DNA from: Peptococcaceae bacterium
GTDB lineage: Bacteria > Bacillota > Peptococcia > DRI-13 > PHAD01
Length of the DNA stretch: 43,884 nt
NCBI GenBank assembly: GCA_024655825.1
Contig: JANLFJ010000026.1
Coordinates: forward strand, 1-43,884
Direction: 5' to 3'
In this document: one piece after another, positions 35,632 through 43,884 of the stretch
Numbering within the stretch: position 1 is the stretch's first letter
Layout: every line of letters begins with the position of its first letter
Notes under the pieces: model-generated
The model's input: the letters and a program-made list of their open reading frames with translations, nothing else
The model's database searches: none
Told to the model about the DNA's origin: nothing
Program-made: the position numbers and the translations under genes

Positions 35632-38036
35632 TTTGCACTCTCCAGGAAAGTTTTTATCTTTAAATAGGCCGGGTAAAAGGCTTCATAATCCGTCCTTTTA
35701 ATTTCCCGCAGGCTGTACGCCGCTGTTTCGAACGTTCCGACAAGCAAATCAACCTGTTCTCCCAGTTTTGGACCAGTTTTTTCCTTTATTATATCTCCCA
35801 GCTCTCTTGGAGTCAGGCTGCCGGCAAACGACCCGCCGTTTTTCCTTATCGACAGAAAGAGGTCCCCGGCCAAATTCATTATCTCCTCCCTGTATTCGAC
35901 GATCCTTATTTTTCTTTCACCTTCCGTATTCTTGTTTTCATTATTAATCGCCTTTATCTCGTACAGGCCTTTTCTTTTAAAGCAGCAATGGTAATGAAAA
36001 CACGGGGACTCTTTTTCAAAATCCAGGGCTGTTTTTTCGGTTTCCCCGATCCATGCCGTATAACCGTCTGCCGATTGCCTGAATTCCTTGCCTTTGCGGA
36101 ATTCTACCAGCAGCTCTTCGCCTGCGCCCCAGACATCAGGCAAATTGGGCTTTATCAGGGGAAAGAGGACCTCGATGCCGTTGAGCGCTGCGCCGCCCCC
36201 TGCCGCGGCGGCAGGGCATGCCTCTTTTATGCTGGCCCCTGCCGTCAGCCTTCTTTTTCTAAATTTTTTCACATACAGCGCGGCAGTGGTTGAAAGCGCC
36301 GCAAGCACGACAAATGTTATAACCTTCCTTGCTCCCGGGGGAAAATAGACCTCCCGGACGTAGATTTCCCCGCTCGCCTCCGCAGGGAGATGGAACTCGT
36401 CGCCGGCAAAAGCCAGGTAATACCTCCCGGCGTATTTTTTCACAAAGCAGTAATCCGCAGCAGCCTTTTTGGTCTTATCAATGCCGGTCTCGAGCGCGAA
36501 CATGAAATTCCCGTCCCCGTCCGTCTGCGTCTCCGCGGCGGCGAACGTGAGCGCCTGGCTTTCGCCGGACCTTACCGCTATCCTGCGGGCGGCCAGCGGT
36601 TTGCCGGACGCTTTTTCCTTCAGGCGGCCGGAGATCCTGACCTGGTTGTTTCCGCCCGCGCCGGAGGAAACCTGGAGTTCAATAACCGTGGCGGACATGA
36701 CCTTGAGGAGCGGGTCGCTCCATGAAGACCTGAACCGGTTGTTCTCCAGAGTTTGCGCGACAACGTGGTACCGGCCCACCTCCGTACCGGGATCGACGGG
36801 GAATTCGCCGGAAAACCGCCCGTTGAAAAGCGTGCACTTGCCGATGGAGAGACAAGGATCATTCTTGTTCTTTTTCAAGTAAACCAGAACCACCAGACCG
36901 CTGGCCCTGCTCCCGTCTTTGGAGGTAACCGTGCCTTTCACCGTAAAAGTGTCGCCCTTTAAAGTTTTCTCGCTTTCCACCTCCACCTGCGTGCCGGTGG
37001 CAACAGGCGGGGTGTAAAAGCCCCTGACGCCGGCCGCGTCAAAACTGATCCAGCCTGCTTTTTCAAAGCGTGTTTCCCCGTAAACATAAAGCTGGTCTTC
37101 ATAGACAACCTGGTATTCTTTTTGTGGTTCAACCCGGTAGCCGGTAACAATTCTCGCCGGCAGGCCCGCACACCTTGCCAGGACGACCAGGGCTGAATTA
37201 AAATCATAGCTTGAGCCCTGCCCGGCCTCAAACAGGAACCAGTCAACGGCGTCCCTTCCTGCAGGCGCTTTACGGGGTTCATCACTCAGCCTGTAGTTCT
37301 TTTTCAAGTAATTTTCAATCGCCTTTAATTTGAGATAGGGCTTATCACTGCCCGCCGTAATTTTGCCGGCAAGCCGGGCCACCCTGTCCGGCAAGCCGGG
37401 AGGCAGTTTAAGGTATTTGTCTTCCGCCGGGCATTCCAGGTCCCGCAGTCCCTGGTTGTTTTTGCCGGCGAAGACTTCGAAGGAAATGCTGTAACCGGCC
37501 TCCGGGGGCGTCCCCTCCGCAAAAACCTGCCGCTGCGGCAAAAACAGGGCCTCGCTCCCCTTAAAATCGGCCTTGACCACGTTCGTCACCGCGGGGATGT
37601 ATTTTACCCCGGCATCGATCGGCTTGATGCTGATGCTGCCTTCCTGGAACAGGCTCCTGTCTCGCCCCGCGCCCGCGTTTTCAGGAGAAAAAGGCACGGC
37701 CTTTTCTTTTTCACCGGAATCCCACGCGCCGTCCTGGTATATTTCCCCAACAGTGCACCGCAGGAAGGGCTCAAGGGGTTTCCCCAGTATCTCGTAAACA
37801 GGCTTATGAAGGCGTTCAACCTCGCCGGCCGGCACAAACGGGGAATCGCTTGTCCCCGGCCGGGCAGCCTTGCCGCCTGTTGGCGAAGTTCGATCCGCGG
37901 TTTGGCCGCCGGAACCGCCGCCTGCGCCTGCGCCGGCGCCAGGACCGGCTGGCTGGAAGAGATTAATGGCGACAATGATTAGGGCTATCGAAATGAACGC
38001 CGCGGAAATGACAAAAGATTGTGTAATTTTTTGCAC
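35628..38036 (-). CDS. Transglutaminase-like membrane protein with apparently lost catalytic residues
   Basis: 802-aa protein, first of the MoxR/DUF58 locus. An N-terminal membrane helix (about 8-29) and a Gly/Ala linker precede a large extracytoplasmic part; a second helix (about 575-595, VITFVVLAALSTTAALYVKK) leads to a cytosolic domain ending in a DUF4129-like LTPRELGDIIKEKTG. The transglutaminase core is recognisable (SALVVLARCAGLPARIVTGY), but the Cys expected in the GYCxxF context is Ser (QGSSYDF), and the His of HAWVEV is absent (DQLYVYGETRF); the Asp (ISFDAAG) remains. A few hundred residues of Ig-like strands follow. Family members cleave or crosslink envelope proteins; this one is probably non-catalytic. 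GTG start has a distant GGGAGG. Confidence 0.8.
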   Translation of the reverse strand: MQKITQSFVISAAFISIALIIVAINLFQPAGPGAGAGAGGGSGGQTADRTSPTGGKAARPGTSDSPFVPAGEVERLHKPVYEILGKPLEPFLRCTVGEIYQDGAWDSGEKEKAVPFSPENAGAGRDRSLFQEGSISIKPIDAGVKYIPAVTNVVKADFKGSEALFLPQRQVFAEGTPPEAGYSISFEVFAGKNNQGLRDLECPAEDKYLKLPPGLPDRVARLAGKITAGSDKPYLKLKAIENYLKKNYRLSDEPRKAPAGRDAVDWFLFEAGQGSSYDFNSALVVLARCAGLPARIVTGYRVEPQKEYQVVYEDQLYVYGETRFEKAGWISFDAAGVRGFYTPPVATGTQVEVESEKTLKGDTFTVKGTVTSKDGSRASGLVVLVYLKKNKNDPCLSIGKCTLFNGRFSGEFPVDPGTEVGRYHVVAQTLENNRFRSSWSDPLLKVMSATVIELQVSSGAGGNNQVRISGRLKEKASGKPLAARRIAVRSGESQALTFAAAETQTDGDGNFMFALETGIDKTKKAAADYCFVKKYAGRYYLAFAGDEFHLPAEASGEIYVREVYFPPGARKVITFVVLAALSTTAALYVKKFRKRRLTAGASIKEACPAAAAGGGAALNGIEVLFPLIKPNLPDVWGAGEELLVEFRKGKEFRQSADGYTAWIGETEKTALDFEKESPCFHYHCCFKRKGLYEIKAINNENKNTEGERKIRIVEYREEIMNLAGDLFLSIRKNGGSFAGSLTPRELGDIIKEKTGPKLGEQVDLLVGTFETAAYSLREIKRTDYEAFYPAYLKIKTFLESAK

Positions 38037-38226
38037 CGGAATTCAATTTACCTCCCGCGCATAACCGGGTTCCGTATTTTACAAGGGTTTGCGTCACCTT
38101 GACCGCCAAACTCGGGAGCCCCGGCCTGTCATATTTTTACACAAATCGCCTCTCCTGAAAAATTCTGCGGGGTTTGTCTTTTTCCTGCTGGATGGCAGAA
38201 ATTAAACACGATTTTTATGTATCCTG

Positions 38227-38255
38227 TTTACATTATACGATATGCAGTATACAAT
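38227..38255 (+). promoter_or_regulatory. Promoter of the small Cys-rich ORF
   Basis: TTTACA (38227-38232), 17-base spacer, TACAAT (38250-38255): ten of twelve consensus positions. It gives a leader of about 75 bases. The remaining intergenic bases from 38037 show nothing else I can name. Confidence 0.7.
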
Positions 38256-38272
38256 ATAATTAAGATGATTAA

Positions 38273-38289
38273 GGAATACAGGGTATTCC
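38273..38289. promoter_or_regulatory. Perfect 7-bp inverted repeat in the leader
   Basis: GGAATAC and GTATTCC flank AGG just past the expected transcription start. GGAATACC recurs at 38313-38320, and TGTTG-TT-CAACA at 38300-38311 is another small dyad. Either an operator or a folded leader. Confidence 0.45.
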
Positions 38290-38335
38290 GTTTTACGGCT
38301 TGTTGTTCAACAGGAATACCGGGAAGGAGCAGCCT

Positions 38336-38539
38336 ATGAGAGCGGAGTGTTGGGAATACCGCAGCCTGGAGTGCCTGGCTTACTGCCAGACGCAGGATAA
38401 CTGCCGCGCGGCATGCGGTCTTCAGCCTCCGGACGGGGAAGACGATCCCGTTCCCGGGCCGGCCGCAGGAAGAGATGCCTATCAGGTGTTTTTCCTGGAC
38501 AGGAAGATGCTGCCAAAAACCCCCGTGACAGTTAAATAA
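38336..38539 (+). CDS. Small Cys-rich protein of unknown function
   Basis: 67-aa protein, the only plus-strand gene for over 30 kb. It has five cysteines in its first 28 residues (ECWEYRSLECLAYC, then C and C), an acidic Pro-rich middle and a basic end (FFLDRKMLPKTPVTVK). ATG 38336 has a strong SD (AAGGAG, seven bases). A near-consensus promoter, a palindromic leader and a terminator make a complete transcription unit, so I regard it as real. The Cys spacing suggests metal binding. The N-terminal CWEY...C...C form resembles small cysteine motifs of Clostridia proteins of unknown role. Confidence 0.65.
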   Translation: MRAECWEYRSLECLAYCQTQDNCRAACGLQPPDGEDDPVPGPAAGRDAYQVFFLDRKMLPKTPVTVK

Positions 38540-38574
38540 TTATTGAAATAATGATTGAATTCAGCGAGTACAAC

Positions 38575-38606
38575 AAAAGGGCGGATAACCTTGATCCGTC
38601 CTTTTT
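38575..38606. terminator. Bidirectional terminator
   Basis: GGGCGGAT (38579-38586) pairs with ATCCGTCC (38594-38601) with one G-U, flanked by AAAA and TTTTT. It can end both the plus-strand Cys-rich gene and the minus-strand hepT-like gene (stop at 38643). Confidence 0.85.
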
Positions 38607-38642
38607 GCACTCTCGACTGTTGACAAATCTTGCTCAGATTTA

Positions 38643-39125
38643 CTATTGTTTTTTACCTCGTGCTTCAAGAAAAGAAAGGAAATCTTCTAATTCATTTTTC
38701 ACGCGATTGAAAGTTTTAGGTAATTTATTCACTAAAGGTGCCATCTTGCTACTCGAAAGACGGACGCTATATACATTTCTTACAACATGACGAAAACCTC
38801 TATATTCATCCAGGGTGTTTCGAGTTTCTTTAGAAATAACAAGAGGTCTTACCAGTTCGATTTCCGTCGCCATTTGGCGCAATAGTTCCTGATGCCAGAT
38901 ATCTCCCTTCGGCCTCGATTGGTCCACGTTTGCGGCAATCAATTCAAAAATCCTTTCAAGCGCAGTATAAAAACTATGGAGGTTTAAAGCTACACTGTCC
39001 AAGTAAAACTCATCGCCAGTTTGCTTGAAACGCTCCCATCCAGCCTGGGTACGTTCAACAGCTTTTTTAACTTCGGAAAGTTCTTCACGAATCCTACTGA
39101 CAAGAGTTAGATATTCTTTGTTCAT
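38643..39125 (-). CDS. HEPN-domain (HepT-like) toxin ribonuclease
   Basis: 160-aa all-helical protein. The catalytic HEPN motif lies at 108-119, YRGFRHVVRNVY, with R112 and H113 and the terminal Tyr, the form seen in HepT-like ribonucleases. ATG 39125 overlaps the stop of the nucleotidyltransferase gene by four bases, so the pair is translated together as an MNT-HEPN type toxin-antitoxin, in which the nucleotidyltransferase neutralises HepT by adding AMP to its Tyr. The two genes are visibly more AT-rich than the GC-rich surroundings, and gene debris lies at one flank, indicating acquisition. Alternative: an inactive housekeeping pair. Confidence 0.85.
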   Translation of the reverse strand: MNKEYLTLVSRIREELSEVKKAVERTQAGWERFKQTGDEFYLDSVALNLHSFYTALERIFELIAANVDQSRPKGDIWHQELLRQMATEIELVRPLVISKETRNTLDEYRGFRHVVRNVYSVRLSSSKMAPLVNKLPKTFNRVKNELEDFLSFLEARGKKQ

Positions 39126-39505
39126 ACTTCGATTCCCTCGGTTTCAATCGCTTTCCGCAAGGAGTCCCCGCACTCTTTAGCATCAACCAAATCAACGTTG
39201 AAATCTGTAGTTAAAGCAGTTACTGCTCCCACCGCCGCATAAAATTGTTCATCAGGGATACCCCATGCCGCCAAGTCAACATCAGACCACCGTGTAAACC
39301 ATGAACGGTTGGCTAAAGAGCCAAACACAACTACTTTTTTGGCAGCGAAATTATCTTTTAAAAGTGCCGCAGCTCTCTTGGCCAGCTCCCAGGCCTCCTG
39401 ATAACGTTTAGTTAAACTTGCGTCGCTTTGCGAAAAATCGTCGGTAAATGTTAGAGGGTATTTACTTGTGTAATAGGTAGTCACGCCCTCAGGTTTTGTG
39501 CTCAT
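39122..39505 (-). CDS. MNT-domain nucleotidyltransferase antitoxin (MntA-like)
   Basis: 127-aa minimal nucleotidyltransferase. The active site is GSLANRSWFTRWSDVDLA, with G62, S63, D75 and D77 (eleven residues between GS and DxD, one more than the typical GSx10DxD), and a third Asp at 105 (FNVDLVD). In characterised systems such a protein AMPylates the HEPN toxin. An N-terminal extension of about 50 residues precedes the domain. Start ATG 39505 has AAGGAGG eight bases upstream; the longer frame to 39541 lacks a site. Upstream (39506-39712) is AT-rich sequence in which I see no gene. Confidence 0.85.
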   Translation of the reverse strand: MSTKPEGVTTYYTSKYPLTFTDDFSQSDASLTKRYQEAWELAKRAAALLKDNFAAKKVVVFGSLANRSWFTRWSDVDLAAWGIPDEQFYAAVGAVTALTTDFNVDLVDAKECGDSLRKAIETEGIEV

Positions 39506-39712
39506 TTTTTGAGCCTCCTTCCGTCTGATGCCGGATACCACTAAATGTATTATTGCAGCAAGTAATTCCTATCTTTCTTGGGGCATCTGCAAACTAAAAT
39601 TTAGGAGGAAAGACCTTTTGTAAAATCATACCATATCTCTCCCCTAACCTCAATATTAAGAGCATTCCATATCCATCTTGTCGGCAATTTCCATCATAGT
39701 AATTTATTCCTT

Positions 39713-39946
39713 GGACATGGAACTGGAATCAATAGCCGGCCCAACGCCACCAGTTGCCTGGACAGGAGCCCGCGCTCCGGAAAGCTGTATGTAATCGACT
39801 GCGCCACCCTTGAAATCACCGACGTGCGCGTTCTGGACAACCAGCCCACCGCCCTTGCCGTCCACCCCTCGGGCCGTATAGCGGCCGTATCCAACTTCCG
39901 TGACAGGAATATCGAATTTTACAGGGTTGAAACTGAAGAGAAATAA
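39713..39946 (+). pseudogene. C-terminal stump of a beta-propeller (YVTN/lactonase-like) gene
   Basis: The plus-strand frame ending TAA at 39944-39946 reads GKLYVIDCATLEITDVRVLD followed by NQPTALAVHPSGRIAAVSNF and a short charged end. This is the last blades of a beta-propeller of the YVTN/lactonase kind. No start codon with a ribosome-binding site precedes it, and the frame loses its coding look and GC content left of about 39715, where the AT-rich toxin-antitoxin segment begins. The rest of the gene is gone, so it was probably cut by the insertion. The left boundary is approximate. Confidence 0.65.
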
Positions 39947-42178
39947 TCAACTTCCGGCAAGCCCGGCCGGGCGGTACCGCCAGCGCTTCAGACGCAGGGC
40001 GTTGGAAACCACGGAAACGGAACTGAAAGCCATCGCGGCGCCGGCAATAACGGGGTTCAACAAGCCTGCCGCCGCCACCGGGATGCCAAGGGTGTTGTAG
40101 ACGAGCGCCCAGAACAGGTTTTGTTTGATATTGCGCATGGTGGCGCGGCTCAGGGCAATGGCCGCAGGGATGCCCCGCAGGTCACCGCCCACCAGCGTGA
40201 TGTCGGCCGCTTCCACGGCCACGTCGGCGCCCGTCCCGACGGCGATCCCCACATCGGCAGCGGCCAGGGCAGGGGCGTCGTTGATGCCGTCGCCGACCAT
40301 CCCCACTTTCTTGCCGCCGGCTTTAAGCTTTTCCACCTCGCGGGCCTTCTGTTCGGGCAGCACGCCGGCCAGGACGCGGTCAATCCCCACCTGGGCGGCA
40401 ATGGCCCGGGCGGTCCGTTCGTTGTCTCCCGTAATCATCACGACCTCAATCCCCATCGCTCTGAGCTGGTCCACCGCCTCCCGGGAATGCTCCTTCAACG
40501 TGTCGGCAACAGCGATGACCCCTTTAAACTCACCGTTGACCGCCAGCAGCATGGTCGTCTTGCCTTCCCCTTCCAGCCGGGAGATGCTCTCCTCTAAGCC
40601 TTCCGTGGGCACGGCCTGCTGCTCCAGCAGTTTCCTGGTCCCTATAAGGACGGTGCTGCCCGGCAGGCGGGCCGTTACGCCCAGGCCCGGGACAGCCTCA
40701 AACCTCTCGGGGTCGGGTACGCTCCCGCCCATCTCCGCTTCGGCTCTTTTTACCACCGCCCGCCCCAGCGGGTGTTCGGACCTTTTTTCGGCGACGGCCG
40801 CAATTCGCAGTATCTCGCTGCTCTCCAATTCGCCGGCACTCGATATGTCCGTGACTTCCGGTTCACCCCTGGTTATCGTTCCCGTTTTGTCCAGCACTAC
40901 AATATCCAGCCGGTGGGCGTTTTCCAGGTGCTCGCCTCCCTTGAACAGGATGCCCATCTCCGCGCCCTTGCCCGTCCCCACCATAATGGAGGTGGGAGTG
41001 GCCAGACCCAGCGCGCAGGGACAGGCTATGACCAGAACGGCGGTGAATTTCAGCAGCGCTCCGGTAAGGTTTCCGGGTTCCAGGACGGCATACCAGAGAA
41101 AAGCAGCGGCAAAAGCCACCGCGATAACGGCCGGCGCGAAATAAGCGGAAATCAGGTCAGCCGTCCTCTGGATGGGAGCCTTGGAACCCTGGGCTTCTTC
41201 CACGGCCTTGATGATCTGGGCCAGGGCCGTGTCTTTTCCAACCCTGGCGGCCTCGAACTTGAATGTCCCGTGCTTGTTGATGGTCGCGCCAAAAACCGGG
41301 TCCCCGGCCTTTTTTTCCACCGGAACGCTTTCCCCCGTCAGCATGGACTCGTCGACAGCGGAAAACCCTTCCCGGATGGTCCCGTCCACGGGTATTTTTT
41401 CGCCCGGCCTCACCACCACCAGGTCTCCAACCAGCACTTCTTCAACAGGAACATCGATTTCCGTCCCGTGGCGAACGACACGGGCTATTTTAGCCTGGAG
41501 CCCCGCCAGCTTTTTGAGGGCTTCCGAGGTTTTCCCCCTGGCCACGGCCTCCAGGAGCCTGCCCAGTAAAACCAGCGTGATTATTATCCCCGAGGTTTCA
41601 AAGTAAACGTGCCTTTCCCCGATCCGGTCGCCCCAGAAGGTAACCGCCAGGCTGAAGAAATACGCCGCGGAAGTGCCGAGCGCCACCAGCACGGCCATGT
41701 TGGCGCTTTTGTTTTTCAACGAGTAAAAACCGTCCCGGTAAAACTGGGCGCCGGCAATAAACTGGACCGGCGTGGCCAGGGCCAGCTGGAACCGCTGGTC
41801 GAAGACGATGCCCGGCACCCAGGTCCAGCCGAACAGGTGGGCCAACATGAACAGGGCCAGGGGCAAAGAACAGGCGGCCGAAAAGAGAAACCAGTTTCGC
41901 TGCCTTCTTATCTCCATTTGCCGCGCCCGGCGTTCCCGGTCAGGATCAGTCACCTCTTTTGCTTCCGCTGTTCCCACAACCCGGTAGCCCAGCTTTTCCA
42001 CTGCGTTCTTAAACTGCTCGACGCCCGTCGCCCCCTGACGATATACAATGGAGGCCCTTTTGGTGGCCAGGTTGACGGACGCCCGTTCCACACCGGGTAT
42101 GGCGTTGAGTTCTTTTTCAATCCTTGCCGCGCAGGCCGCGCAGTTCATCCCCTCGATTTGCAGGCTGCTTTTTTCCAT
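39947..42178 (-). CDS. copA: Cu+-exporting P1B-type ATPase
   Basis: 743-aa copper pump in the cytoplasmic membrane. One N-terminal heavy-metal domain with C13-x-x-C16 ([15 protein letters not shown]), then membrane helices, actuator loop (LTGESVPV), the Cu+-type membrane motif [11 protein letters not shown], phosphorylation site [19 protein letters not shown], the P-domain [12 protein letters not shown] and the final helices with [10 protein letters not shown] and [15 protein letters not shown], all diagnostic of Cu+ transport. ATG 42178 follows GGAGG by eleven bases. It lies 37 bases after the cysteine desulfurase gene. No copZ chaperone or CsoR/CopY regulator is in the window. Confidence 0.95.
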   Translation of the reverse strand: MEKSSLQIEGMNCAACAARIEKELNAIPGVERASVNLATKRASIVYRQGATGVEQFKNAVEKLGYRVVGTAEAKEVTDPDRERRARQMEIRRQRNWFLFSAACSLPLALFMLAHLFGWTWVPGIVFDQRFQLALATPVQFIAGAQFYRDGFYSLKNKSANMAVLVALGTSAAYFFSLAVTFWGDRIGERHVYFETSGIIITLVLLGRLLEAVARGKTSEALKKLAGLQAKIARVVRHGTEIDVPVEEVLVGDLVVVRPGEKIPVDGTIREGFSAVDESMLTGESVPVEKKAGDPVFGATINKHGTFKFEAARVGKDTALAQIIKAVEEAQGSKAPIQRTADLISAYFAPAVIAVAFAAAFLWYAVLEPGNLTGALLKFTAVLVIACPCALGLATPTSIMVGTGKGAEMGILFKGGEHLENAHRLDIVVLDKTGTITRGEPEVTDISSAGELESSEILRIAAVAEKRSEHPLGRAVVKRAEAEMGGSVPDPERFEAVPGLGVTARLPGSTVLIGTRKLLEQQAVPTEGLEESISRLEGEGKTTMLLAVNGEFKGVIAVADTLKEHSREAVDQLRAMGIEVVMITGDNERTARAIAAQVGIDRVLAGVLPEQKAREVEKLKAGGKKVGMVGDGINDAPALAAADVGIAVGTGADVAVEAADITLVGGDLRGIPAAIALSRATMRNIKQNLFWALVYNTLGIPVAAAGLLNPVIAGAAMAFSSVSVVSNALRLKRWRYRPAGLAGS

Positions 42179-42215
42179 GCCGGCACCCGCCTCCTCCACG
42201 CCAACAATGCAACCG

Positions 42216-43412
42216 TCAGTTTTGCCAGGCGCACTCGCCGCATTCCTTTTTCCCGCCAGGGTAAAGGGGGGACATGGCCCTCAGCCGCTTTACCACCTCC
42301 GGGAAAATTTCAAGAACATAATTAATGTCTTCTTCGGTAGTGTCTCTTCCCAGGGTCATCCGCACCGCACCACGGGCCAATTCCGGGCGGATTCCCATAG
42401 CGACGAGAACGTGAGACGGTTCGAGCGACCCCGAGGTGCAGGCCGAACCGCTGGAAGCGGCAATGCCCTTCATATCGAGGGAAATCAGCAGGGATTCGCC
42501 CTCCACAAACTCAAAGCTGAAGTGCGCGTTCGACGCCAGGCGCAGCTCCGGGTGGCCGTTCAGGCGGACATGGGGTATGCGCTCAGTCAGGCCCCGGACC
42601 AGCAGGTCTCTCAAGCGGGCCTGGCGCTCCGCTTCTTTTTCCATTTCCCGGCCAGCAAGTTCCGCCGCCAAACCCAGCCCTGCGATGCCGGCCACATTCT
42701 CGGTTCCCGGCCGCAGTCCTCCTTCCTGTCCGCCGCCGAAATGCAGCGGCGCGATCCTGACGCCCTTTCTCACATAAAGAAAACCAATCCCCTTGGGCGC
42801 GTATATTTTATGCCCGGAACCGGCCAGCAGGTCAATGTTCATCTTTTCCACATCAATTGGCAGCTTGCCGAACGACTGCACGGCATCCGTGTGGAAGATG
42901 ATCCCGTGCTCCCTGGCCAGGTGGCCTATCTCCTCCAGGGGCTCGATGGTCCCCACCTCATTGTTGGCATGCATGATGCTGATCAGGATGGTAGCAGGAG
43001 TAATGGCCTTTTTCAGGTCCTCCACGTTCACCAGCCCGTAACCGTCCACGGGAAGGACGGTTAGGTCGTAACCCTGTCTTTGCAGGTTCCGGCAGGTATC
43101 CAGGACCGCGTGGTGCTCAACGGCCGAGGTGATGATGTGCCTGCCCTTCCCGCTGTTAGCCAGGACCGCGCCGGTGATGGCCAGGTTGTTGGCCTCCGTG
43201 CCTCCTCCCGTAAATACGATCTCCTCGGCCCTGGCGTTGAGCAAACCCGCCACCTGCCGGCGGGCCTTTTCCACGGCCGCCCTGGCCTCGCGGCCAAAAG
43301 CGTGGATGCTGGACGCGTTCCCGTAATTTTGCGTCATATATTCGGCGACCACCCTGGCGACCTCTTCCCGCACCGGGGTCGTCGCCCCGTGGTCCAGGTA
43401 AACCTTCCTCAT
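42216..43412 (-). CDS. nifS: Cysteine desulfurase, NifS/IscS group
   Basis: About 398-aa PLP enzyme that takes sulfur from cysteine for Fe-S clusters or thiolation. It begins [16 protein letters not shown], has EHHAVLDTC, the PLP lysine in [11 protein letters not shown], and the persulfide Cys in the loop [17 protein letters not shown]; the long loop puts it in group I (NifS/IscS). The C-terminus ends with two extra cysteines ([11 protein letters not shown]). Which acceptor it serves is not known: no iscU or nifU is in the window. Start is either ATG 43412 or ATG 43424; GGAG is too close for the latter. Plausibly co-transcribed with copA downstream. Confidence 0.93.
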   Translation of the reverse strand: MRKVYLDHGATTPVREEVARVVAEYMTQNYGNASSIHAFGREARAAVEKARRQVAGLLNARAEEIVFTGGGTEANNLAITGAVLANSGKGRHIITSAVEHHAVLDTCRNLQRQGYDLTVLPVDGYGLVNVEDLKKAITPATILISIMHANNEVGTIEPLEEIGHLAREHGIIFHTDAVQSFGKLPIDVEKMNIDLLAGSGHKIYAPKGIGFLYVRKGVRIAPLHFGGGQEGGLRPGTENVAGIAGLGLAAELAGREMEKEAERQARLRDLLVRGLTERIPHVRLNGHPELRLASNAHFSFEFVEGESLLISLDMKGIAASSGSACTSGSLEPSHVLVAMGIRPELARGAVRMTLGRDTTEEDINYVLEIFPEVVKRLRAMSPLYPGGKKECGECAWQN

Positions 43413-43447
43413 CCTGGGAGTCATCTCCTTTTTTTCCGTATAAGTTT

Positions 43448-43453
43448 ATTATA
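43448..43453 (-). promoter_or_regulatory. Candidate -10 box for nifS
   Basis: TATAAT on the minus strand (43453-43448) with a weak CTGATA 17 bases upstream. Start would lie about 30 bases before the nifS ATG. Confidence 0.45.
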
Positions 43454-43486
43454 AAACGAAACGGAAAAATTATCAGGGAGAATGTC

Positions 43487-43821
43487 ATGAAAACACTTGA
43501 TGATATTTATTTTACGTCCAATTTTTTGACAAACCAGAATGGATAATTTTCGACCGGGAAGGTAACGTCTTGCTTTCCTGTTCCATTATACTTTCCAACT
43601 CAACCTATTTTGAAAATGCGAATGAACTCGTAACGCCGGCAATTGTTCTGTATGAAGCGAGTAATCTTGCTCATTAACCTGCCGATTTTTATTTATGTCC
43701 AGAACCACCCCAACTGTGTTTTGCTGTAATGCCAAAATCCGGTGAAATTTTATACAATGTAGCTGTGGCGCAGGAGATAATAAGTTATAATTTTAACAGG
43801 ACTTATGCAGTTCCAGGATAA
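43487..43821 (+). pseudogene. Degraded small gene with frameshift and in-frame stop
   Basis: A good ribosome-binding site (GGGAG, six bases) precedes ATG 43487. The first frame gives MKTLDDIYFTSNF and stops at 43544. At the TTTTTTG run (43522-43528) the frame can shift by -1 into a coherent 49-codon stretch starting DKPEWIIFDREGNVLLSCSI, then a TAA at 43675, then a further 47 codons in the same frame (for example SGEILYNVAVAQEIISYNF) to TAA 43819. Together about 110 residues look like one soluble protein with two disabling changes. Family unknown. Bases 43822-43884 show nothing recognisable. Confidence 0.55.
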
Positions 43822-43884
43822 TATTCCCAGTTCCACAGCCTGAATTCTAAATTATTTGGCCAAAATTTATCAATAAGCCATGCC

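Noticed and set aside
38540-39712. Toxin-antitoxin segment as part of an insertion sequence or transposon
   Set aside because: No transposase, and no terminal inverted repeats could be found by eye at the composition boundaries.
39694-39894. 66-codon minus-strand frame upstream of the antitoxin
   Set aside because: It is antisense to the beta-propeller stump, whose plus-strand translation is clearly protein-like.
43522-43528. Programmed -1 frameshift signal TTTTTTG
   Set aside because: Kept only as a possibility: a second in-frame stop at 43675 breaks the same product, so mutation is the simpler explanation.

Overview
The window looks like a chromosomal segment of a GC-rich, spore-former-type Clostridia bacterium of the Peptococcaceae/Desulfotomaculum-Pelotomaculum kind. 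This is an inference from gene content: GatCAB, short HisG with HisZ, a pyruvate kinase with the extra C-terminal phosphohistidine domain, a TRAP protein (MtrB), a YtoI-type HTH-DRTGG-CBS-hotdog protein, copper-amine-oxidase-like stalk domains, strong AGGAGG ribosome-binding sites and frequent GTG/TTG starts. No rRNA, CRISPR array or intact insertion sequence is visible. Almost everything from 1.3 kb to 38 kb is on the minus strand.

Layout. 1-1265 (+): a FadR-type GntR regulator with its own promoter and repeated operator-like words, followed by a MoaD/ThiS-like beta-grasp protein. 1320-3017 (-): a PAS-GGDEF-EAL protein. 3212-12042 (-): a genome-maintenance and translation operon pcrA-ligA-cupin-gatC-gatA-gatB, ending in a membrane-anchored remnant of an amidohydrolase. 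12240-17430 (-): a compact his operon hisZ-G-B-H-A-F-IE lacking hisD and hisC, read from a near-consensus promoter with a palindrome over its -35 box. 17565-21069 (-): tatA, coaD, mtrB (TRAP), a DUF2007 protein, pyk and yerC, closed by a terminator. 21154-25981 (-): dnaE preceded by ytoI. 26084-28349 (-): a FAD oxidoreductase paired with a Cys-rich ferredoxin-reductase-like flavoprotein. 28424-29444: an unknown protein, a structured 3' element and tRNA-Pro(CGG) with promoter and terminator. 29470-31359 (-): a secreted stalk-domain protein and a small helical protein. 31485-38036 (-): a MoxR/DUF58 locus whose transglutaminase-like partner appears to have lost its catalytic Cys and His. 38227-39946: a small Cys-rich ORF (+), an AT-rich MNT/HEPN toxin-antitoxin pair (-), and the stump of a beta-propeller gene (+). 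39947-43412 (-): nifS-type cysteine desulfurase and a CopA-type Cu+ ATPase. 43487-43821 (+): a degraded small gene with a frameshift and an in-frame stop.

How it fits together. Most of the window is housekeeping: DNA repair and replication (pcrA, ligA, dnaE), tRNA-dependent amidation (gatCAB), histidine synthesis, CoA synthesis and lower glycolysis. The less ordinary parts are the TRAP gene in the same run as yerC, a TrpR-superfamily gene lying directly before the his promoter; the two-gene flavoprotein unit with a nine-cysteine N-terminal module; the MoxR-DUF58 locus with a pseudo-transglutaminase; the barrel-less amidohydrolase behind gatB; and the toxin-antitoxin island flanked by gene debris. 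I do not see one obviously complete new defence or mobile system. The flavoprotein pair and the MoxR/pseudo-transglutaminase locus are the best candidates for undescribed biology.
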